Shown here: positions 1 through 8,431 of the stretch, in pieces | How positions within the stretch are numbered: position 1 is the first letter of the stretch | How the letters are laid out: each line of letters opens with the position of its first letter | Assembly (NCBI GenBank): GCA_031264715.1 | Contig: JAISDP010000052.1 | Coordinates: 1 to 15,612 of the forward strand | DNA from: Bacteroidales bacterium | Lineage (GTDB): Bacteria > Bacteroidota > Bacteroidia > Bacteroidales > UBA4181 | Reading direction: 5' to 3' | DNA: 15,612 nt | Program-made: the position numbers and the translations under genes | The notes under the pieces: generated by a model | What the model was told of the DNA's origin: nothing | Database searches by the model: none | The model's input: only the letters and a program-made list of their open reading frames with translations

Positions 1-263
1 GTGACCAGCGAACTGCGCGATGGTGCGCTGCCCGGCGATCCCGCGCAGCAATTGTTGAAATAGACTCCGGAACGTGCTACCCGATCGAATCCGGGCGTAT
101 TTACGAACCGGCAACCGGCAAATCCCGTATGTGCGAACGATTGATCGTCGGCTATGGCGATCAGTATGTTCGGCGGCTTGGCAACCTCTTTCTTTTGTTG
201 GCAGGCATTCATGACAAGCCCGCCGGTCATCGATAAAAGTATGGCTTGAGATAAGGATTTCAT
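1..263 (-). CDS. Sulfatase, N-terminal fragment (serine-type, predicted lipoprotein), truncated by the window edge
   Basis: Reading the minus strand from the ATG at 263 gives 87 open codons that run off the left edge. The start MKSLSQAILL has a hydrophobic stretch ending in M-N-A-C at residues 18-21, so a lipoprotein signal is plausible although the lipobox is not ideal. After it comes PPNILIAIADDQS (30-42), the usual first strand of alkaline-phosphatase-fold sulfatases, with Asp39-Asp40 as metal ligands. G-S-A-P-S-R at 78-83 matches the (C/S)-x-P-S-R active site, with Ser79 as the residue oxidised to formylglycine by an anaerobic (anSME-type) maturase. It would remove sulfate esters from a glycan in the periplasm or at the outer membrane. 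It lies 208 nt downstream of another sulfatase on the same strand, as the last visible gene of the susCD locus. Substrate and subfamily cannot be told from this piece. Confidence 0.85.
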   Translation of the reverse strand, partial: MKSLSQAILLSMTGGLVMNACQQKKEVAKPPNILIAIADDQSFAHTGFAGCRFVNTPGFDRVARSGVYFNNCCAGSPGSAPSRSSLV

Positions 264-283
264 ACAATAATTGTTTTTCGTTC

Positions 284-347
284 TCCCGCAGATGATACAG
301 ATTTACGCAGAAGATAAAGAATCTGCGTAAATCTGCGGGATTTTTTT
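284..347 (+). terminator. Long imperfect hairpin followed by T7, between the two sulfatase genes
   Basis: Positions 298-311 pair with 322-335 (14 bp around ATTTACGCAGA / TCTGCGTAAAT, 10-nt loop). After a bulge, 284-288 pair with 336-340 (TCCCG / CGGGA). T7 follows at 341-347 on the plus strand, so the shape is that of a plus-strand intrinsic terminator, although both flanking genes are on the minus strand. The core resembles a dispersed intergenic repeat I recall from many bacterial genomes, so it may be a REP-like element rather than a dedicated terminator. The rest of 264-471 is AT-rich with no gene I can see. Confidence 0.5.
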
Positions 348-471
348 ACTCGGAATATACCAACGGCTGAATATTCTTTTCGGTTCCGGGATATCCCTAT
401 CCGGTCGTACCAAAAAATTTTAAAATTAAACATATTTTTTATATTTCTTTTATTTCTTTTCTGGTTTCCGG

Positions 472-1943
472 TTAAGGAGCTTTTTCGAGGTATATTTTCG
501 TATTTGCTTTTTCCAAAAGAGGCATCAATTGCTTCACTTTTTTCGTTTCCCCGCCTGCGACATTTTGCTTTTCGTAAGGATCGGTCTGATGGATATACAA
601 TTCGATTTCAGGCTGCTCATTATTAAAATATTTTGTTATCCGATACTTGTCGTTACGGACGGTTACACCATGATTCCAATAGCTATATGCCGCGCCGTTC
701 CATTTACGCGCCGGTTTTTCGAGTAGCGGAGCGAAACTGCGGCCATCTAACGGATAACCGGTTTTTACACCGCATAACTCCATCAATGTAGGATAGATGT
801 CGACCGAGCTCACTATCTGGCTGCAATCGCCTTTGCCTTTGGCTTGTGGCGCTTTTACAATAAGTGTACTGCGCAAAGCCCAATCGAACATGGTATGCTT
901 GCCCCAAATGTGGAAATCGCCTAAATGCCAACCATGGTCGCCCCAAACAACCACGATGGTGTTTTCACCCAGCCCCAGTCGGTCCAGTTCATCCAGAAGT
1001 TTGCCGATTTGGGCGTCGGAGTAACTCACACAGGCAAAATAGGCATGGCGCAATTTACGGGCATAAGCCTCTGAAACGGGATGTTCCAGGGTCGCATCTT
1101 CGTCGCCCAGCTTGTAGGAACCAAATTCGTTACTTCCATGCAAACTTGCCTTGTTCACGTTTTCGGGCAGGCAGGCACAGGCGTCAATGGAAGCAACGCC
1201 TCGTCGTACATGTCCCAATATTTCCTGGGCGCTGTAAAAGGCAGGTGCGGTTTGAAGAATCCGACTCCCAGGAAAAACGGCCGGTCTTTTGCAGCTAATT
1301 CTTTCAACTTGTCTAAAGCCAGGTTAGCTGTCAGCCCGTCGGGGTAACCATCGTCATCCACATTGCCGCATTCGTATGGCTTTACTTGATTTTTCATGCT
1401 TTGCCGGTTGGTTCCATTGGCATAAGCGAAGAAAGCATTCCATCCGTTTTCCCATTTTCCGGGGTTGAAAAGCATCTCATCCCAACTGTGCGGCAGCTCC
1501 AACTTGTTGCTTGGCGGGTCGTTGTATCCATAGACATAACCGTCGGCGGAATGCGATATTTTCCCAATACCCACGGTATAATATCCGTTGCGGCGAAATT
1601 GGTGGATAAAGGTTTCGGGTGTGGCTTGTTCCGGCTTTTCTGCAATAAACCGGTAGCAGGCTTCGTTGGAAAGAGCCTTGCGATCATTGGGATACATCCC
1701 TGTAAGCAAAGCATAACGTGATGCCCCACTGGTAGGTACAGCGCAATAGTGGTTGGAAAAACTCACACCCTGTGCGGCCAAGCGATCCAGGTTCGGGGTT
1801 TTGATATACTTTTTCCCTTCATAGCAACCCAGTTCGGGACGAAGGTCATCCACACAGATAAACAATACATTGGGCTTCTTTTCCTGGGCTGCAACTATTG
1901 TAGATAAGCCCAACAATCCTCCATACAGGATACGGTTCATCAT
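472..1943 (-). pseudogene. Iduronate-2-sulfatase-like sulfatase interrupted by a -1 frameshift
   Basis: Two overlapping minus-strand frames together make one sulfatase of about 490 residues. The N-terminal part (1943-1155) has a type I signal peptide (MMNRILYGG... cleaved near VAA|QE), the metal site CVDDLRPELGCY (Asp32, Asp33), and the active-site motif S-G-A-S-R at 72-76, serine-type with Ala replacing the usual Pro. It also has FFKPHLPF, typical of the iduronate-2-sulfatase group. It then ends ...PACPKT at the TGA at 1157-1155. The C-terminal part, open from 1218 to 472, continues with PENVNKASLHGSNE, SYSDAQIGKLL and the second metal site WGDHGWHLGDFHIWGKHT. The frames switch near GCCTGCCTGCCC (1165-1176 on the plus strand), where one missing base would explain the break. 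The N-terminal product alone lacks the DHG ligands and should be inactive. A sequencing error in this repetitive, C-rich spot is the main alternative. It lies 110 nt downstream of susD. Confidence 0.85.
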
Positions 1944-2010
1944 CTGTTTTTCTTTTGATGGTTTAAATTAAAATATCAACAAAGGAAGTAATAAATCTAT
2001 CTTTCCGGAA

Positions 2011-2033
2011 CACCCTCTCCACAGGAGAGGGTG
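2011..2033. repeat. REP-like perfect hairpin between susD and the sulfatase
   Basis: CACCCTCTCC (2011-2020), loop ACA, GGAGAGGGTG (2024-2033): a perfect 10-bp stem in a 110-nt gap. No T-run follows it on the minus strand, so it is unlikely to be a classical terminator. The flank GGGGAGAAG and the stem resemble, in reverse orientation, the element inside the start of rimO at 11052-11074. Similar CCCTCTCC..GGAGAGGG elements are common dispersed repeats. In the susCD transcript it could pause 3' decay or dampen expression of the downstream sulfatases. That role is inferred. Confidence 0.6.
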
Positions 2034-2053
2034 GGGAGAAGAAATTCAGGATA

Positions 2054-3841
2054 TTATTGACTGTCGTCGATAACGGTTAGCGGGGGTTGGTTTTTATCTG
2101 TACCCACATATCCTTCGTTTTGATTGATTACACCACCGACATTCGTGCTGATAGCGCTTGAAGGAATAGGCCACAATATATGGAACGGACTGACTTTAAA
2201 AATATTCGGTCCCCACAAGATATTCCCTGCCCTGTAAAACTCGTTCTTTGCCATTACACGGTCGTACCAATAATTTTTGGTGGAAAAATTGCTCAACGAA
2301 TAGCCGTTCAATCCTTTTTCAGCCATGATATAGGCAATCCGCGTTAATTCCGACTTGCGGAATTCTTCCGCAAACAGTTCTCTTGCCCGTTCGTCGAGGA
2401 TATATTCGATGGTTACATCCGAGGGATCGGTGAGCAGCTCCGCATTGGCGCGTCCTCTTACTTCGTTGAGGTCAGCCATGGCCTTATCCAAATCGCCTTG
2501 CCAGAAATAAGCTTCGACGCGGAGCAGATATGTCTCGGCCAACCGGTAGAGATACCAGTCGGAATGGCCTCCGTAAGGCTGTTCCGGCCTTTCTTCGTCT
2601 TCTACATAAACTTTATAATATGGAAAAGGATACCAGCAATGGATCGTATCGACAGGCGTACTGGTTTGCAAGGTGGTGACCGGTTGTCCGTAATAGCTTG
2701 ATGTCGGATTATTGTAATAGAATTTTTCTACCGGCCACCAGTTCACTTGCGAATCATGCCGCAGGTCGGTGCCGTCCGTCCAAATGATATAGTTATGGTA
2801 ATAAGTGGCGCGGACATAACCTACTCCTCTTCCTAACTGGATGATCAGCGGATTGCCTTGAGTATCGATCATTCCTCGTTTTTTATCGGGATCAAGAATA
2901 TAATTTTGCCACCAACTGGGCACATATTTGCGCATTGCAGAGGTTCCCCCACCCACTTCTGCACTTTCGCTGGGAAAACCATAACGATCCTGCACCACAA
3001 TCAGAGCTTCCCTGTTGTCATCCAGACTTTTATTTTCCTTTTGATGCAAATCCCAAATCACATTGTATTTGGAGTCGGATTTGTATTTACCGAAACGGCT
3101 CTTCATCAATTCGTATTTTCCACTACCGATGACATCTGAAGCCGCTTTTGCCGCGTCGCTGAACCGACCGCTTGCCAGGTAGATTTTAGCCAGCAGATGG
3201 TAGCCGGCTCCTTGCGGGATAGCGCCGGGAACAACATCTTCAGGCAGCCATTCCACCGCAAATTCCATATCCTGAGCAATCTTGTCAAGGATGGTTTGTC
3301 GCGAATGGGTGTAGAAATCAATCTTGGGCGCTGTGTGTTCCTTGTTGAGGAAGGGCACATCGCCAAAAAGATGCACCAGTCGGTAGTACCAATAGGCACG
3401 GTGGAAATAGGCCTCAGCTATGATGGCATTCTTTTCCTCATCCGAATTAAATTCGCCCTGGTCGATACGCGACAATGCTACATTGGCATTACGCACCTGA
3501 TTGTACGCACGTCCCCATATTTCGTGGAAATCATAATTGGAACCCGTTCCGGTGGTGAGTACCTGCGTATCGAAATTGTGAATTGCGTTTTGTTCTTTGT
3601 TGGCGCCAACAGCCATATCCGATGCAATCAGTTCGCAGCCGATCCCCCCGACATTACCGTAGAAATCCACACGCAGGTTTTTACGCAATGTCACCATGAC
3701 ACCCTCGAAACCTTTGGCATTGATATAGATGGATTCGGGCGTATAGATAGATAATGGTTTGATACCCAAAAAATCATCGCTACATGACGCCATGATGCCT
3801 GCCAACAGGATACAGGCCGTTTTTTTTATTATTCTTTTCAT
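2054..3841 (-). CDS. SusD/RagB-family outer-membrane glycan-binding lipoprotein
   Basis: A 595-residue surface lipoprotein that partners the SusC channel and helps capture glycan for import. The ATG at 3841 is preferred to an earlier ATG at 3883 because it gives a clean lipoprotein signal: MKRIIKKTACILLAG then M-A-S-C (17-20). The lipid-bearing Cys20 is followed by Ser-Asp-Asp, the acidic +2/+3 pattern of the Bacteroidota lipoprotein surface-export signal. Family landmarks are the N-terminal helical segment IIAEAYFHRAYWYYRLVHLF then GDVPF, the TPR-like stretch YLLRVEAYFWQGDLDKAM with LNEVRGRAN, and the C-terminal block IEYILDERARELFAEE. Length is normal for SusD. The gene starts 22 nt after the susC stop, so the two are surely co-transcribed. 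The bound glycan is unknown. The sulfatases downstream hint at a sulfated polymer. Confidence 0.95.
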   Translation of the reverse strand: MKRIIKKTACILLAGIMASCSDDFLGIKPLSIYTPESIYINAKGFEGVMVTLRKNLRVDFYGNVGGIGCELIASDMAVGANKEQNAIHNFDTQVLTTGTGSNYDFHEIWGRAYNQVRNANVALSRIDQGEFNSDEEKNAIIAEAYFHRAYWYYRLVHLFGDVPFLNKEHTAPKIDFYTHSRQTILDKIAQDMEFAVEWLPEDVVPGAIPQGAGYHLLAKIYLASGRFSDAAKAASDVIGSGKYELMKSRFGKYKSDSKYNVIWDLHQKENKSLDDNREALIVVQDRYGFPSESAEVGGGTSAMRKYVPSWWQNYILDPDKKRGMIDTQGNPLIIQLGRGVGYVRATYYHNYIIWTDGTDLRHDSQVNWWPVEKFYYNNPTSSYYGQPVTTLQTSTPVDTIHCWYPFPYYKVYVEDEERPEQPYGGHSDWYLYRLAETYLLRVEAYFWQGDLDKAMADLNEVRGRANAELLTDPSDVTIEYILDERARELFAEEFRKSELTRIAYIMAEKGLNGYSLSNFSTKNYWYDRVMAKNEFYRAGNILWGPNIFKVSPFHILWPIPSSAISTNVGGVINQNEGYVGTDKNQPPLTVIDDSQ

Positions 3842-3863
3842 GATATGTCTTTCATTGATTATA

Positions 3864-6800
3864 TTAAAGAGAAATATTAACACCTAAAGTAAAAATGCGC
3901 GGCATGGGCGTATTACCCGATTCAGTGTCCCATCCCGACCATTTACTGAATGTGAGTAAGTTATGTGCGCTGAAATATACGCGGAAAGCCTCCATGCCGA
4001 TTTTACGGCTTAACGTATGCAGCAGGTTATAAGCTACGGTCATGTCCTGCAAACGAACGAAACCGCAGGATTCGTAGATTGAAAACCCGGGGTTGTTGAC
4101 CGTATTGAGCCGAGTGTATTTGTTCATCGGGTTTTCGGGTGTCCAGTAGGGTACATCATATTCATTTCGCCTGTCGCCCATGTGGTCGGTGTGCATCAGT
4201 ATTCCGTTTGCACTGTGGTTTCCCAACTGGGCACGCAGGAATATCGATACATCGAAATGCTTGAACACAGTAAAATTATTGCGGAAGCCGATCCGGTAAC
4301 GCGGTCGGGTATAGCCTTGGAACGTTTTATCTTCTTCGGTGGAAACTCCATTTTTGTCTACATCCAACAGTTTGGTATCACCGGGGGCTTTGCCGAAAGA
4401 TTGCGCAGCTTCTTCTTCGCCCAACTGGTAAATCCCCAGAAATTCGTAATCCCAGATACGGTCGATAGCCTGCCCGATAAACCAGCCGTTTTCCCTGTCA
4501 TCGGCTTCCTTACGGCCGATCACCTTGCCGCTTGCATCGGTAACATCCACCATTTCGCCATACAGATGCTTGATTTTATTCCGGTTGAGCGAGAATACAA
4601 GCGAGGAATTCCATGTAAATTGCCCGTTCCGGATGTTCTGGCTGTTCAGGGTCATCTCGAAGCCTTTATTGAGCAATTCACCCATATTGGACATCACTGT
4701 TTTATAGCCGATGATTTCCGGCAACTGACGGGTGAGCAACAAGTCGGTAGTGCTCATATCGTAGTAATCCAGAGATCCTGACAGCCTGTTTTCCAACACG
4801 GCAAAGTCAACACCGAAGTTTAGTGCGGCAGTGCGTTCCCATCTCAGGTCACTATTGGCCATTGTATTGCTGTACACGCCTGAAACGTATTGCCCGTCCG
4901 ACAAATATTTTGTAGTTCCGAGTTTGGCCAATGCCTCATAAACTCCGATATCGCGATTGCCATTGACGCCATAAGACACCCTCGCCTTCAATGTATTGAT
5001 CCAACTCACTTTAAAGAATGGCTCTTCGGAAATACTCCATGCCAAAGCGCCCGATGGGAACACTGCATACGGATGGTTGATACCAAAGGCCGAATAACCG
5101 TCGCGACGGATAGATACGGTCAACAGGTAACGGTCCATCAACGTGTAGTTGAGTCGACCCATCATAGCAGTGCCGGTGGAATATTTATCGTCGTTGTCCA
5201 ATGACTGCGACATACCCGACATCAGTTCATGATAGCTCAAAAGTCCGTTCGGCGAAAAATCCTGCGCTTTCCCGGTATCGTTCCACGATTGAAGTTTTTC
5301 GGCATTGTAGAGGAGAGTGGCATAAAAATCGTGCACGCCAAACCGTTTCTTCCATGAAACGACATTGTCTAACTGCCATTCGTACAGGGATGTGTTGATC
5401 CTTTGTCCGAACCCGTTCGTCGTATAACCGGAAGGAATATCCACCGGGTCATAGTAATAATTTTTCCCCCAGCCGAGACGATTGATGTACGATATTTTGT
5501 AGCTGAACCCGAAAGGCAACTTCACCTCGGCCCAGGTATTGGCAAACAGGCTTTGCTCCACATTGAACTTATCCCGATAATCATAAAGCCTGAACGGATT
5601 CCCGACACCGCTGTCGTCATGCGGATACCAGCGGATCGTCCCGTCGGTATTGTATGGCTGTCCCAGCGGACTCATCCTGATGATGTCTGTTCCACGGTCA
5701 TTATTAAAACTGATTTGCACAGCGCTCATATCGCGGTTACCAAACTGTGCATTGATGCCCATGGTAAGGAAGTTGGTTACTTTGGCTTCAGCATTAATGC
5801 GCGAGTTGATCGCTTTAAATTCATCGCCTTTCACCCGGCCTTTATTGTCAATGTAACCCAGTGACCAGTAATATTTCACTTTTTCCGTGCCTCCCGACAA
5901 TCCCACATTGTAGTTTTGCCTGACGCCTGTTTGGGTACCTGCATCATACCAGTCGTACGATTTATCATCACGGTAATTCTTCTTTTCAATTTCCTGCAAT
6001 TTCAAACGGTGCATCCATGCTTCCGTAGGATTGTCGGGATAAGCAGCATCATAACTTTGCCAGGTGGCCAGGTCTACGCCTGCCGGAAGATGGTTCGGGT
6101 TGGAATAATAGCCGGCAGGATTACCCGGATTGGTACGGACGAGCCAATCCTCGCGATATTTCAAATAACCGTCAAGCCCAAAAGGTCTGATTTCGCTGGT
6201 AAAATCCGAGAGCCCCACCTGTGCGGAAAAATTAACAGATACTTTTTCCGATTTTCCGCGTTTTGTTGAGATGATGACCACGCCTGCCGCTGCTCTTGCG
6301 CCGTATACCGCCGCAGAACTGGCATCTTTCAGTATATCGATGGTTTCTATATCCAACGGGTTGATGTCGTTGATAGAGCCGTTGTAGATCACCCCGTCGA
6401 GCACAATCAGGGGGTTGTTGTTAGCCGCCAATGATGCCGGCCCCCTGATTTCCATGGATGACGCGCCCGATGCAGAAGTACCGCTGCTTACATTAAATCC
6501 GGCTGTAGTACCGTTCAGATAGTCCAACAGGTTGGTGCTTTGCTGGGCGCTGAACTGTTCTGTTTTTATCTGTGCGATAGAGCCTGTCAGGTCTCTTTTC
6601 CTGACGGTACCGTAACCGACAACCACCACTTCTGCCAATTCGCTTGCTTCTTCCTTCAACGCAACATTGATCACGGTCTGGTTGCCAACCGTAAACTCCT
6701 GCATGGCATACCCTACAAATGAAAATTGAAGAACGACATCCTTATCAGGCACGGAAATGGAAAATCTTCCGTTGAAATCGGCTACGACCCCGGTATTTGT

Positions 6801-7214
6801 TCCTTTGATCACTACATTGGCTCCGGGCAGGGGTTCGCTTCCATCGGTGACGGTTCCCGTAACCTCAATTTGCTGGAAAGCCGGATTGCTTTTCTTAGCG
6901 ATCAGGATGTGTTTGTTATCCACCACATAGGCAAGGCCGGAGTTTTTAAAAATATCGGTCAGGATATCCGCTATCAGCATATTATCGGCACGAATACTGA
7001 CTTTCATATCCTTGTCGATATCCCCGCTTTTGTAGAAAAACATAAAGCCGGTCTGTTTTTCGATTTCAGACACAACCTCATAGAGTGTGCCGTTTTGAAC
7101 ATCAATAGATAATTTGGTCTTCTGGGCATAGCTTTCGGCTGATACCGAGAGGATGCCCAACAACATGAAAAAGATTGAATATTTCATGATTAAAATGGTT
7201 TTTTTGTACAGCAT
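3864..7214 (-). CDS. SusC/RagA-family TonB-dependent outer-membrane transporter with STN signalling domain
   Basis: About 1,116 residues from the ATG at 7214. The open frame extends upstream to a TTG at 7283; ATGs at 7241 and 7187 are alternatives. The 7214 start gives a standard signal peptide, MLYKKTILIMKYSIFFMLLG to about AESYAQ (cleavage near residue 31). Next comes an STN domain (about 32-108, KTKLSIDVQNGTLYEVV to HILIAKK), the module through which TonB-dependent transporters contact FecR-like anti-sigma factors. A carboxypeptidase-D-like regulatory domain follows (about 116-198, TGTVTDG...PLPGANVVIKG), then the linker VVVVGYGTVRKRDLTGS, the plug (about 218-330, PLIVLDGVIY; IDILKDASSAAVYGARAA) and the 22-strand barrel, ending in an aromatic-rich tail. 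It imports oligosaccharides using TonB energy. The STN domain fits the sigma/anti-sigma pair encoded just upstream, which probably controls this gene. Confidence 0.95.
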   Translation of the reverse strand: MLYKKTILIMKYSIFFMLLGILSVSAESYAQKTKLSIDVQNGTLYEVVSEIEKQTGFMFFYKSGDIDKDMKVSIRADNMLIADILTDIFKNSGLAYVVDNKHILIAKKSNPAFQQIEVTGTVTDGSEPLPGANVVIKGTNTGVVADFNGRFSISVPDKDVVLQFSFVGYAMQEFTVGNQTVINVALKEEASELAEVVVVGYGTVRKRDLTGSIAQIKTEQFSAQQSTNLLDYLNGTTAGFNVSSGTSASGASSMEIRGPASLAANNNPLIVLDGVIYNGSINDINPLDIETIDILKDASSAAVYGARAAAGVVIISTKRGKSEKVSVNFSAQVGLSDFTSEIRPFGLDGYLKYREDWLVRTNPGNPAGYYSNPNHLPAGVDLATWQSYDAAYPDNPTEAWMHRLKLQEIEKKNYRDDKSYDWYDAGTQTGVRQNYNVGLSGGTEKVKYYWSLGYIDNKGRVKGDEFKAINSRINAEAKVTNFLTMGINAQFGNRDMSAVQISFNNDRGTDIIRMSPLGQPYNTDGTIRWYPHDDSGVGNPFRLYDYRDKFNVEQSLFANTWAEVKLPFGFSYKISYINRLGWGKNYYYDPVDIPSGYTTNGFGQRINTSLYEWQLDNVVSWKKRFGVHDFYATLLYNAEKLQSWNDTGKAQDFSPNGLLSYHELMSGMSQSLDNDDKYSTGTAMMGRLNYTLMDRYLLTVSIRRDGYSAFGINHPYAVFPSGALAWSISEEPFFKVSWINTLKARVSYGVNGNRDIGVYEALAKLGTTKYLSDGQYVSGVYSNTMANSDLRWERTAALNFGVDFAVLENRLSGSLDYYDMSTTDLLLTRQLPEIIGYKTVMSNMGELLNKGFEMTLNSQNIRNGQFTWNSSLVFSLNRNKIKHLYGEMVDVTDASGKVIGRKEADDRENGWFIGQAIDRIWDYEFLGIYQLGEEEAAQSFGKAPGDTKLLDVDKNGVSTEEDKTFQGYTRPRYRIGFRNNFTVFKHFDVSIFLRAQLGNHSANGILMHTDHMGDRRNEYDVPYWTPENPMNKYTRLNTVNNPGFSIYESCGFVRLQDMTVAYNLLHTLSRKIGMEAFRVYFSAHNLLTFSKWSGWDTESGNTPMPRIFTLGVNISL

Positions 7215-7240
7215 CTGCTGCTTGATTAATAAAATTAGCA

Positions 7241-7248
7241 TAACTTTG
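7241..7248 (+). promoter_or_regulatory. Plus-strand -7 box TAACTTTG, candidate promoter of an antisense RNA
   Basis: TAACTTTG matches the Bacteroidota -7 consensus TAnnTTTG exactly and points away from susC, towards the plus-strand terminator at 7339-7375. The -33 element is weak: CTTG at 7221-7224, 16 nt upstream, is the nearest candidate. Transcription would begin near 7255. A chance match in AT-rich DNA is possible. Confidence 0.4.
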
Positions 7249-7277
7249 TTTGCTTTTTTATATAATGACTGAATTAT

Positions 7278-7314
7278 GTGCAACTCATATTTTTGAAGGT
7301 ATTATGAAGTGCAC
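7278..7314. repeat. Imperfect inverted repeat upstream of susC
   Basis: GTGCAacTCATA (7278-7289) and TATGAagTGCAC (7303-7314) pair at 10 of 12 positions around a 13-nt loop. It could be a stem in the candidate antisense RNA, a stem in the susC leader, or a regulator site, and the sequence does not decide between these. It lies about 65-100 nt before the preferred susC start. No clear TAnnTTTG box is seen on the minus strand in this gap, consistent with susC using the ECF sigma factor rather than the primary one. Confidence 0.4.
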
Positions 7315-7338
7315 GAGGTTTATGAAAAGGCGTTTGTT

Positions 7339-7375
7339 AGCCGGACGGTGGTATGAACACCTTCCGGCTTTTTTT
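7339..7375 (+). terminator. Strong intrinsic terminator on the plus strand between fecR and susC
   Basis: AGCCGGA (7339-7345) pairs with TCCGGCT (7363-7369). After one mismatch, GGTG (7347-7350) pairs with CACC (7358-7361). Seven Ts (7369-7375) follow on the plus strand. On the minus strand the hairpin is preceded by As and not followed by a T-run, so it should not stop fecR-to-susC read-through efficiently. No plus-strand protein gene lies upstream, which is why it is read here as the end of an antisense RNA. Confidence 0.7.
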
Positions 7376-7426
7376 ACAGGGCTTTGGATTTTGTCATAGG
7401 CATTATTTTTTATTTTTGAATCGACT

Positions 7427-8431
7427 TTATTTGACGGTAATATTCCCACCATCTATTTTATACGAAAACTGCTTATCAAAATTGATGATTTTCAACACCT
7501 CGTCAATTTCCTGGCTTGTAAGAAATGTCCCGGTATACCGCACTTCTTTCAAACTGTCGGTGGCGACGGTGATTTTTACTCCATATATTTTTTCCAGTCT
7601 TTGCGCAATCTTTAGCAATGGCTCGTCGCGGAAATGGTAAACTTTGTTCACCCAGGTTCGTGCCGGATCAATCTTCACACTGGCTAATGTTATCTCGGAG
7701 GATGACTTATCAAAATGTGCCTGTTGATTGGGCTTCAAGACATATTCCCCGACCGGCCGTCCGCCGTTATCTGCCGGTTGTACCTTCACACTGCCGCTTA
7801 TCACGGTAGTAATGGCATAATCATCGGCTGAATAATCCATTACGTTAAATGAAGTTCCCAGCACGGTGATTCTTTGTTTATCGGTATGCACCACAAAAGG
7901 CTGTTTGGCATTGTGGGACACATCGAAAAAAGCTTCGCCGTCTAAAAATACTTCACGTATCTTGCCGTCAAATTTGTCGGGAAACCTGAATTTGGTGGAG
8001 GCGTTCAACACCACCTTGCTGCCGTCGGGCAAACTGAGGCGGCTCATACGCGGGCCCGATTCCACATCCAGTTCGGAATAGGTAACAGGCTTGTCCTTTT
8101 GGAACAACATCCGGACACCTAATGTAAGGCATACGAAGATGATCGCCACGGCAGCATATTTATACAAACCGGTCTGCCATTTTTGATTCCTGACCGGCTC
8201 CTGATTACCGGATGATTTCATTTTGCCGGCCAGGCGATGCCAGCTTTGCTCTATTTCCCTGTCATCCGGGCGCAATCCCCCCTTGCGCATATCATAAAGA
8301 TCCTTCATCCGGAAAAACAGTTGCCTGTTTTCCGGTTGCTCATCGAGCCAGGTCTTCAATACACGCATCCCGTCTTCGGAGATGTCGCCCTGCAAATAGT
8401 GCAGGATCAGCGATTCTTTTAAATCTTCCAT
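7427..8431 (-). CDS. FecR-like anti-sigma factor (inner-membrane regulator of the ECF sigma factor)
   Basis: A 334-residue single-pass membrane protein. Residues 1-85 are cytoplasmic and should hold the sigma factor (MEDLKESLILHYLQGDIS, then KTWLDEQPENRQLF). One membrane helix lies at about 91-110 (KYAAVAIIFVCLTLGVRMLF). The periplasmic FecR domain follows at about 118-215 (SGPRMSRLSLPDGSKVVLNA, FLDGEAFFDV, ITVLGTSFNV). The C-terminal DUF4974-type domain is at about 262-334 (VYHFRDEPLLKIAQRLEKIY to the C-terminus) and is expected to contact the STN domain of the SusC transporter. Length and order are standard. The gene lies 143 nt before the susC frame and is unusually far, 681 nt, from its sigma gene because a tandem array intervenes. 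A -7 box and two short inverted repeats directly in front of the ATG suggest it can be expressed independently. Confidence 0.93.
   Translation of the reverse strand: MEDLKESLILHYLQGDISEDGMRVLKTWLDEQPENRQLFFRMKDLYDMRKGGLRPDDREIEQSWHRLAGKMKSSGNQEPVRNQKWQTGLYKYAAVAIIFVCLTLGVRMLFQKDKPVTYSELDVESGPRMSRLSLPDGSKVVLNASTKFRFPDKFDGKIREVFLDGEAFFDVSHNAKQPFVVHTDKQRITVLGTSFNVMDYSADDYAITTVISGSVKVQPADNGGRPVGEYVLKPNQQAHFDKSSSEITLASVKIDPARTWVNKVYHFRDEPLLKIAQRLEKIYGVKITVATDSLKEVRYTGTFLTSQEIDEVLKIINFDKQFSYKIDGGNITVK

Larger units (their letters stand above)
7255..7375 (+). ncRNA. Candidate cis-antisense small RNA against the susC leader
   Basis: This roughly 120-nt interval lies between a plus-strand -7 box (7241-7248) and a strong plus-strand terminator (7339-7375). 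It is opposite the leader of susC, in the gap between fecR and susC. Inside it, GTGCA..TCATA (7278-7289) and TATGA..TGCAC (7303-7314) form an imperfect hairpin. It has no convincing ORF. In Bacteroides, antisense RNAs of the DonS type occupy this position beside susC genes controlled by sigma/anti-sigma pairs and repress them. The position and strand match that pattern, but both ends are predictions from sequence. Alternatively the terminator only blocks stray antisense transcription. Confidence 0.4.

Noticed and set aside
1155..1218. Programmed -1 ribosomal frameshift in the sulfatase
   Set aside because: No classical slippery heptamer or downstream pseudoknot is evident, and sulfatases are not known to use this. 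A mutation or base-calling error is simpler.
3197..3754. Plus-strand protein opposite susD
   Set aside because: It is a shadow of the strongly supported SusD gene and shows no recognisable domain.
7261..7266. TATAAT as a sigma-70 -10 box for the antisense RNA
   Set aside because: The E. coli-type box is not the Bacteroidota consensus. TAACTTTG just upstream fits better.
7389..7418. Plus-strand promoter TTTG-N17-TATTTTTG running into fecR antisense
   Set aside because: It fits the consensus, but it lies in a very AT-rich stretch and leads to no gene or terminator. Treated as chance.
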